Below are positions 60,501 to 64,000 of a DNA stretch of 64,000 bases, in pieces. Position 1 is the stretch's first letter; the number at the start of each line of letters is the position of its first letter. Under the pieces are notes generated by a model. The model worked only from the letters and a program-made list of their open reading frames with translations, was not told the DNA's origin and did no database searches. Source of the DNA: Halobaculum sp. MBLA0147 (GTDB lineage Archaea > Halobacteriota > Halobacteria > Halobacteriales > Haloferacaceae); NCBI RefSeq assembly GCF_041361345.1, contig NZ_JBGKAD010000001.1:496001-560000 (forward strand). Reading direction: 5' to 3'. The position numbers were made by a program, and so were the translations under genes.

Positions 60501-61406
60501 ATGAAATCAATAATAACTGGAGAAGACGAAGTTCGAGTCGGAGTCAATCTGCTAGACAATGCTGGGGAAGAACACGGGATAGAGATGGAGTTCGATGGGG
60601 AGATCAAACACCACCAGTCTGAGGCGTACGCGGACAACCCCCGATTCCGCACCCGCGAGGAGTGCGAACACGTCGATCAGGCACGCCGCTTCGCGAAGTG
60701 GCAGGTGTACCGAGAACGCGGGTACGATACGGTCCCCCCGCTAGAGAACCCCGACCGATTGACGGCCGCACTCTTGGCGATTGCCGACCTGTCGAGTGAC
60801 ACGTTCCAAGCGCAGTTCGGAGAACTCGAACGACGACTCGCGCGCCACTACGACGACGGCCCCGTAGAGCTACCGTTCCCGAACGCCGACCCCGACGACG
60901 CCATTATTTACCAACAGGATGTGTACCTCGAACCCGACCCAGTCGAACACGACCCGCCGGTGCTCGAACAGTTCCTCTCGCGATTCGACGGCGACCCCGA
61001 CACGCCCGTCGCCCGTCGCGCCAGCGAACTCACGACACAGGATCGCGACGACCTCGGGTTCGAGGTGGAAGCCGTCTCGGGTATCCACACGGTCCACAAC
61101 GACGGACAGGGAACCGAACGACGCGACCACGGCGAGCAGCCGTTGGACCGCGACCCGGACGCGAGAGTCGAACTGATGGCGTTCGACACGGACTCCGTCG
61201 ACTCGTTCCACCACTACGTCGTCTCGAATCTCGCCTACCAGATCCGTGACCGATTCCTGCTGATGGGCCAGGCACCACCGACTGCGTTCCGTGCGCAAGG
61301 GTGGGGAACCTATCGGGGGTTCCAGTGTCAGAAGTTCTGCTCGCTGTACGAGGAGTACTGGTCAAGTGAGGCCGACATCACCTCCTGGGAGCCCTGGACC
61401 GAGTGA
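60501..61406 (+). CDS. Partner protein (candidate immunity protein), copy 2
   Basis: 301 residues, paralogous to the protein at 58799 along its whole length but clearly diverged (IITGEDEVRVGVNLLDNAG; HYDDGPVELPFPNADPDDAI; QPLDRDPDARVELMAFDTDS; SFHHYVVSNLAYQIRDRFLLMGQAPP; SWEPW near the end). It starts 2 bp after the truncated effector stop, so that pair is also coupled. If these proteins neutralise the C-terminal toxin halves, the divergence would match the divergence of those halves. No enzymatic motif is evident. Confidence 0.7.
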   Translation: MKSIITGEDEVRVGVNLLDNAGEEHGIEMEFDGEIKHHQSEAYADNPRFRTREECEHVDQARRFAKWQVYRERGYDTVPPLENPDRLTAALLAIADLSSDTFQAQFGELERRLARHYDDGPVELPFPNADPDDAIIYQQDVYLEPDPVEHDPPVLEQFLSRFDGDPDTPVARRASELTTQDRDDLGFEVEAVSGIHTVHNDGQGTERRDHGEQPLDRDPDARVELMAFDTDSVDSFHHYVVSNLAYQIRDRFLLMGQAPPTAFRAQGWGTYRGFQCQKFCSLYEEYWSSEADITSWEPWTE

Positions 61407-61511
61407 GCCAGCGGGTCCTAGTTCACTCACCGACAATCGGAATCACTCGAAGACGACGACCGGTGTCACGACCCCGCTCGCCTTTTGCGTCCGGCCCACC
61501 TACACTGTGAC

Positions 61512-61949
61512 ATGTTACTCGTCCGCGGGCGAGCCGGGGGAACGGCGTTGACCGGCACGATCTACGAGCGCGGGGAGGAGCCGCCGTCGTACAAGGGGGC
61601 GCCCGACGGCGACGAGCCGTACGTCTGGGTGTGTGACGCCTTCTACGAGGTCCACAGCGGTGGCTCGGAGCTGGAACTCGACGGGCGGACGGTGAACGTC
61701 GCCTTCGAGTCGCCGATGCCGCGCGGGTTCGAGACGCGCGAGGCCGCCGTGACCGCGGCCGAGGACCACGTCCGGACACAGTTCGCGCGAGTCGGGTTGG
61801 ACGCGGCAGCCGTGGAGGTGGAGGTCGTCGAGCAGCGGCCCGGCGCCGACGCCCACGAGGAGTCGCCCGCAGGGGTGCGACCCGACGACGCGGATCGGGC
61901 TACGGGCGCACTGGAGTCCGGCGAGACGGACGACGAGGACGAGGCGTGA
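61512..61949 (+). CDS. Conserved haloarchaeal hypothetical protein
   Basis: 145 residues. The conserved N-terminal part reads MLLVRGRAGGTALTGTIYER, then DGDEPYVWVCDAFYEVHSGG and VNVAFESPMPRGFETREAAVTAA. The C-terminal third is acidic and disordered. Similar proteins are common in haloarchaea and uncharacterised. The ATG at 61512 is chosen because conservation starts there. It returns to high-GC composition, marking the right end of the island. Confidence 0.75.
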   Translation: MLLVRGRAGGTALTGTIYERGEEPPSYKGAPDGDEPYVWVCDAFYEVHSGGSELELDGRTVNVAFESPMPRGFETREAAVTAAEDHVRTQFARVGLDAAAVEVEVVEQRPGADAHEESPAGVRPDDADRATGALESGETDDEDEA

Positions 61950-61953
61950 CTCG

Positions 61954-63495
61954 TCACCGCTCCGGGTGCGTCGCGGCGTCGAACCCGCCTCGCACCAGCG
62001 GCTTCGCGACGTGCCGACGGGCACACGGCGGCACCTCGTACCACCCGGGACGGAGGTCGCGATCCACCGTCCGCGTCACCTTCCCCGATTCGCTCGTCTC
62101 ACAGTCCCGACAGCGGTAGCCCGCGTCTCGACCGGCCGACTCCATCGTGCGCTCACACTCGGGACAGGTCGGCACGACGCGTTCCGTCCGGTCCAACTCC
62201 CGAACGGCGACCTTCTCCAGTTTCACCGTGTCGTCGGCCACTTCGCCACAGACCGTGAGTCGGTCCCCGGGCCGTAGCGCGCGCACTCGGTCGCGGAACC
62301 GCCCGGTCGGCTCGAACGCGACACAGTCCAACGCGTCGGGTGCTGGGGTCGGCGTCTCGCCCGCAACCTCGCCGCTCTCGGCCACGCCTCCACCGCCACC
62401 GCGTTCGGGTGGCTCGAGTGCGAAGAAGACGTGGCCACCCCGCCGCGTCTCGGGAGCGGTCTTGACCGTCCCGTCGATCCGGTAGGCCAGTCCGTCGCGC
62501 AGCGACGAGTGGCCCCCTGTCTGCGGAACCGGCCCTCCGGCGGCCCACGCACCGCGTGCGTCGTGGAGGTGTGCGTCGGTTCCCTGGTTGGTGACGAACA
62601 GTGCGCTCCGATCGACCGACTCGCTCTCGATCCGCGCCGCGACACGCTCGACCGCGGTCGCGTCGTCGCCACGGACGCCGTACAACACCGGCCCGGGTGC
62701 GTTCGGAACGCAGACCGCCTCGCCCGCCACTCGATCGACCGTGTCCCAGGCGTCCGGGTAGGCGTCGGCGGCCGCCGCGAACACGCTCCGCTCGTCCACC
62801 TCGCGTTGGGTGCCACACCGGTCGAACGCGCGGTAGTCGATCCGCTCGTACGTCCAGTCGTCGTGACTCGCCCACGCGCCCACCGCGGCGAGTGCGCCGA
62901 CGCGGCCACGGCCCGCGACGGTGTCCCGCGTCGCCGAGTTCGCCGCTGCCGAATCCGCCGGCCGCGAGTCTGCCGCCGCCGAGTCCCTCGAACCGGACGC
63001 GTCTCCCACGTGCGTCGCGCGCCCGGTCACGCGTCGACTCGCCGGGTCTGTCGAGGTTCCTCGTCCGGCCCCTCCCACCCCCGGTGCCCAGCCGACGGTC
63101 TCGTACCCCGCCTCGGCGGCGACGCGGAGTGCTCTGTCGAGTGCGACCGGTTCGCGAATCGCGTCGCGTGCGAACGACGCGACCGGCTCCGGCACGGCGT
63201 CGGGGTCGTGGGGCGCCACGACGACGCCGGGACTCGTGTCGGCGTCTGTCGTGACCGCAAACCGCTCGGCGAGCGAGACGACGACGCGGCGAGCACGCGA
63301 CGGGGCGGCGTCCGTGTGAACCGCCAGCGCCGCGTTCCCGCGAGTCTTGTGTTCGACACCGGGGAACAGCCGAACCAACACACGTCGCTCGACACAGTCG
63401 CCGTCCGCCAGCCTGTCGGCGAGTCGCGCGGCGAGGTAGGTGGTGCACATCCCCTCCGTCCGGGAGTCGGTGTCGTCCACGGCGACGACCGTCAC
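61954..63495 (-). CDS. tiaS: tRNA(Ile2) 2-agmatinylcytidine synthetase TiaS
   Basis: 513 residues. TiaS attaches agmatine to C34 of tRNA-Ile(CAU) so that it reads AUA. The N-terminal DDTDSRTEGMCTTYLAARL begins the catalytic kinase-like domain. RRVLVRLFPGVEHKTRGNAALAVHTD, SPGVVVAPHDP and AGYETVGWAPGVGG follow. A repetitive Ala/Ser/Arg/Asp insert lies at about residues 165-195. GAWASHDDWTYERIDYRAFDRCGTQREVD continues the domain. The C-terminus has the OB fold and zinc ribbon (PTCPECERTMESAGRDAGYRCRDCE). It is essential in most archaea. Confidence 0.92.
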   Translation of the reverse strand: MTVVAVDDTDSRTEGMCTTYLAARLADRLADGDCVERRVLVRLFPGVEHKTRGNAALAVHTDAAPSRARRVVVSLAERFAVTTDADTSPGVVVAPHDPDAVPEPVASFARDAIREPVALDRALRVAAEAGYETVGWAPGVGGAGRGTSTDPASRRVTGRATHVGDASGSRDSAAADSRPADSAAANSATRDTVAGRGRVGALAAVGAWASHDDWTYERIDYRAFDRCGTQREVDERSVFAAAADAYPDAWDTVDRVAGEAVCVPNAPGPVLYGVRGDDATAVERVAARIESESVDRSALFVTNQGTDAHLHDARGAWAAGGPVPQTGGHSSLRDGLAYRIDGTVKTAPETRRGGHVFFALEPPERGGGGGVAESGEVAGETPTPAPDALDCVAFEPTGRFRDRVRALRPGDRLTVCGEVADDTVKLEKVAVRELDRTERVVPTCPECERTMESAGRDAGYRCRDCETSESGKVTRTVDRDLRPGWYEVPPCARRHVAKPLVRGGFDAATHPER

Positions 63496-63610
63496 GGTCG
63501 AGACTCCGGCGGGCGGCAGATTTCAGCGTTCCGGTGCCGTGGTGGTACGATGCTGTGGTAGTCCGTGTCGTCGTGTCTCGGCGGGTGTGCCCCGTCGCGG
63601 TGCCACCGCC

Positions 63611-64000
63611 TCAGCCGTCGTAGCTGAGCAGTCGGGGTGCCTCGTCCGCGAAGGCGACCGCGTCGGGCCCGAACGAGTCCGCGTACCGGACGACGAGCGT
63701 GACGACGACCGCGGGGCGACGGACGGCGTACCCGTCCGACCGGTCGACGAGCCCGGCGGCTTCCAACTCGGAGGTGTACTTGCTCACCGTAGCACGCGAC
63801 ACGTCCAGTGTCCGCGCCACGTCCGCGCCCGTCGGGTCCGTCTCCCGCAACAGTGTCAGCAGGATGCCGCGAGCGGTCTCGCGCCGGAGGTACCCCAACG
63901 CCGTCTGCTCGAACGCGGAGAACCGGTCCGCCGGGTAGAACCGCCGGTAGTCGCCGTCGCGTCTGGAGACGACGGCACCGTCCGACTCCAACCGGCGGAG
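63611..64000 (-). CDS. Winged-helix transcription regulator, C-terminal part (partial)
   Basis: The last 129 residues of a gene that enters from the right edge. The visible part begins at the end of a first helix-turn-helix wing (LRRLESDGAVVSRRDGDYRRFYP). It continues with a second, complete winged helix: ARGILLTLLRETDPTGADVARTLDVSRATVSKYTSELEAAGLVDR. This tandem-wHTH layout is typical of haloarchaeal regulators, some of which carry an N-terminal membrane or sensor part outside this window. The target is unknown. Confidence 0.75.
   Translation of the reverse strand, partial: LRRLESDGAVVSRRDGDYRRFYPADRFSAFEQTALGYLRRETARGILLTLLRETDPTGADVARTLDVSRATVSKYTSELEAAGLVDRSDGYAVRRPAVVVTLVVRYADSFGPDAVAFADEAPRLLSYDG

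Noticed and set aside
57294-61406. Complete contractile injection system
   Set aside because: Only DUF4157-type and partner genes are present. No sheath, tube, baseplate or AAA+ genes lie in the window, so only an effector locus can be claimed.

Overview
The window reads as chromosomal DNA of a halophilic archaeon (class Halobacteria). GC content is very high, the predicted proteins are strongly acidic, and the gene set is archaeal: eIF-1A, TiaS, archaeal-type TyrRS and methionine aminopeptidase, a PAC2 protein, a KaiC-like RecA-fold ATPase and a cobalamin-independent methionine synthase pair. Many genes have a TATA-like box about 25-30 bp upstream of the start codon, the usual layout of leaderless haloarchaeal transcripts. 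I could not assign a genus.

Layout. 0-10 kb: a truncated chemotaxis-transducer-like gene, Nif3-like and CoA-binding proteins, a KaiC-like ATPase, a 30-bp tandem array next to tRNA-Arg(TCG), a VapBC-like pair, a frameshifted universal stress gene, thioredoxin and an unrecognised 1011-residue membrane protein with a duplicated domain. 10-30 kb: mostly housekeeping. This part holds purA, a malic enzyme-phosphotransacetylase fusion, a heme A synthase-like protein, HIT, map, tyrS, eIF-1A, a PfkB kinase, a second VapBC-like pair, ribose-1,5-bisphosphate isomerase and small membrane proteins. 29-38 kb: two overlapping MetE-like genes, two SMI1/KNR4-like genes without a visible toxin, an MBL-fold hydrolase, PAC2, GrpE, a hydrolase, a methyltransferase and MTA phosphorylase. 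38.8-45.7 kb: an uncharacterised biosynthetic-looking cluster (glycosyltransferase, Gfo/Idh oxidoreductase fused to a decayed aldo-keto reductase, CDP-alcohol phosphatidyltransferase, medium-chain dehydrogenase, 6-PTPS homologue, methyltransferase). 45.8-56.9 kb: scpA-smc, a coiled-coil protein, a Fic/Doc-like protein, a Dna2-like nuclease-helicase and two winged-helix regulators. 57.2-61.4 kb: a lower-GC island with two tandem copies of a two-gene module. The first gene of copy 1 carries the DUF4157 (eCIS core) domain. 61.5-64 kb: a conserved small protein, TiaS and a partial winged-helix regulator.

The best candidate for an undescribed system is the 57.2-61.4 kb island. The first copy pairs a full-length DUF4157 protein containing HELAH with a 302-residue partner. 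The second copy keeps only the C-terminal part of the effector-like gene, entering at a 40-bp stretch identical to copy 1, followed by a paralogous partner gene. This looks like an effector/immunity locus with a silent or recombination-donor cassette. That role is inferred; no injection-system structural genes are in the window. The second candidate is the 38.8-45.7 kb metabolic cluster.

Short tandem duplications of 20-37 bp recur across the window, both between genes and, always as multiples of 3, inside genes.
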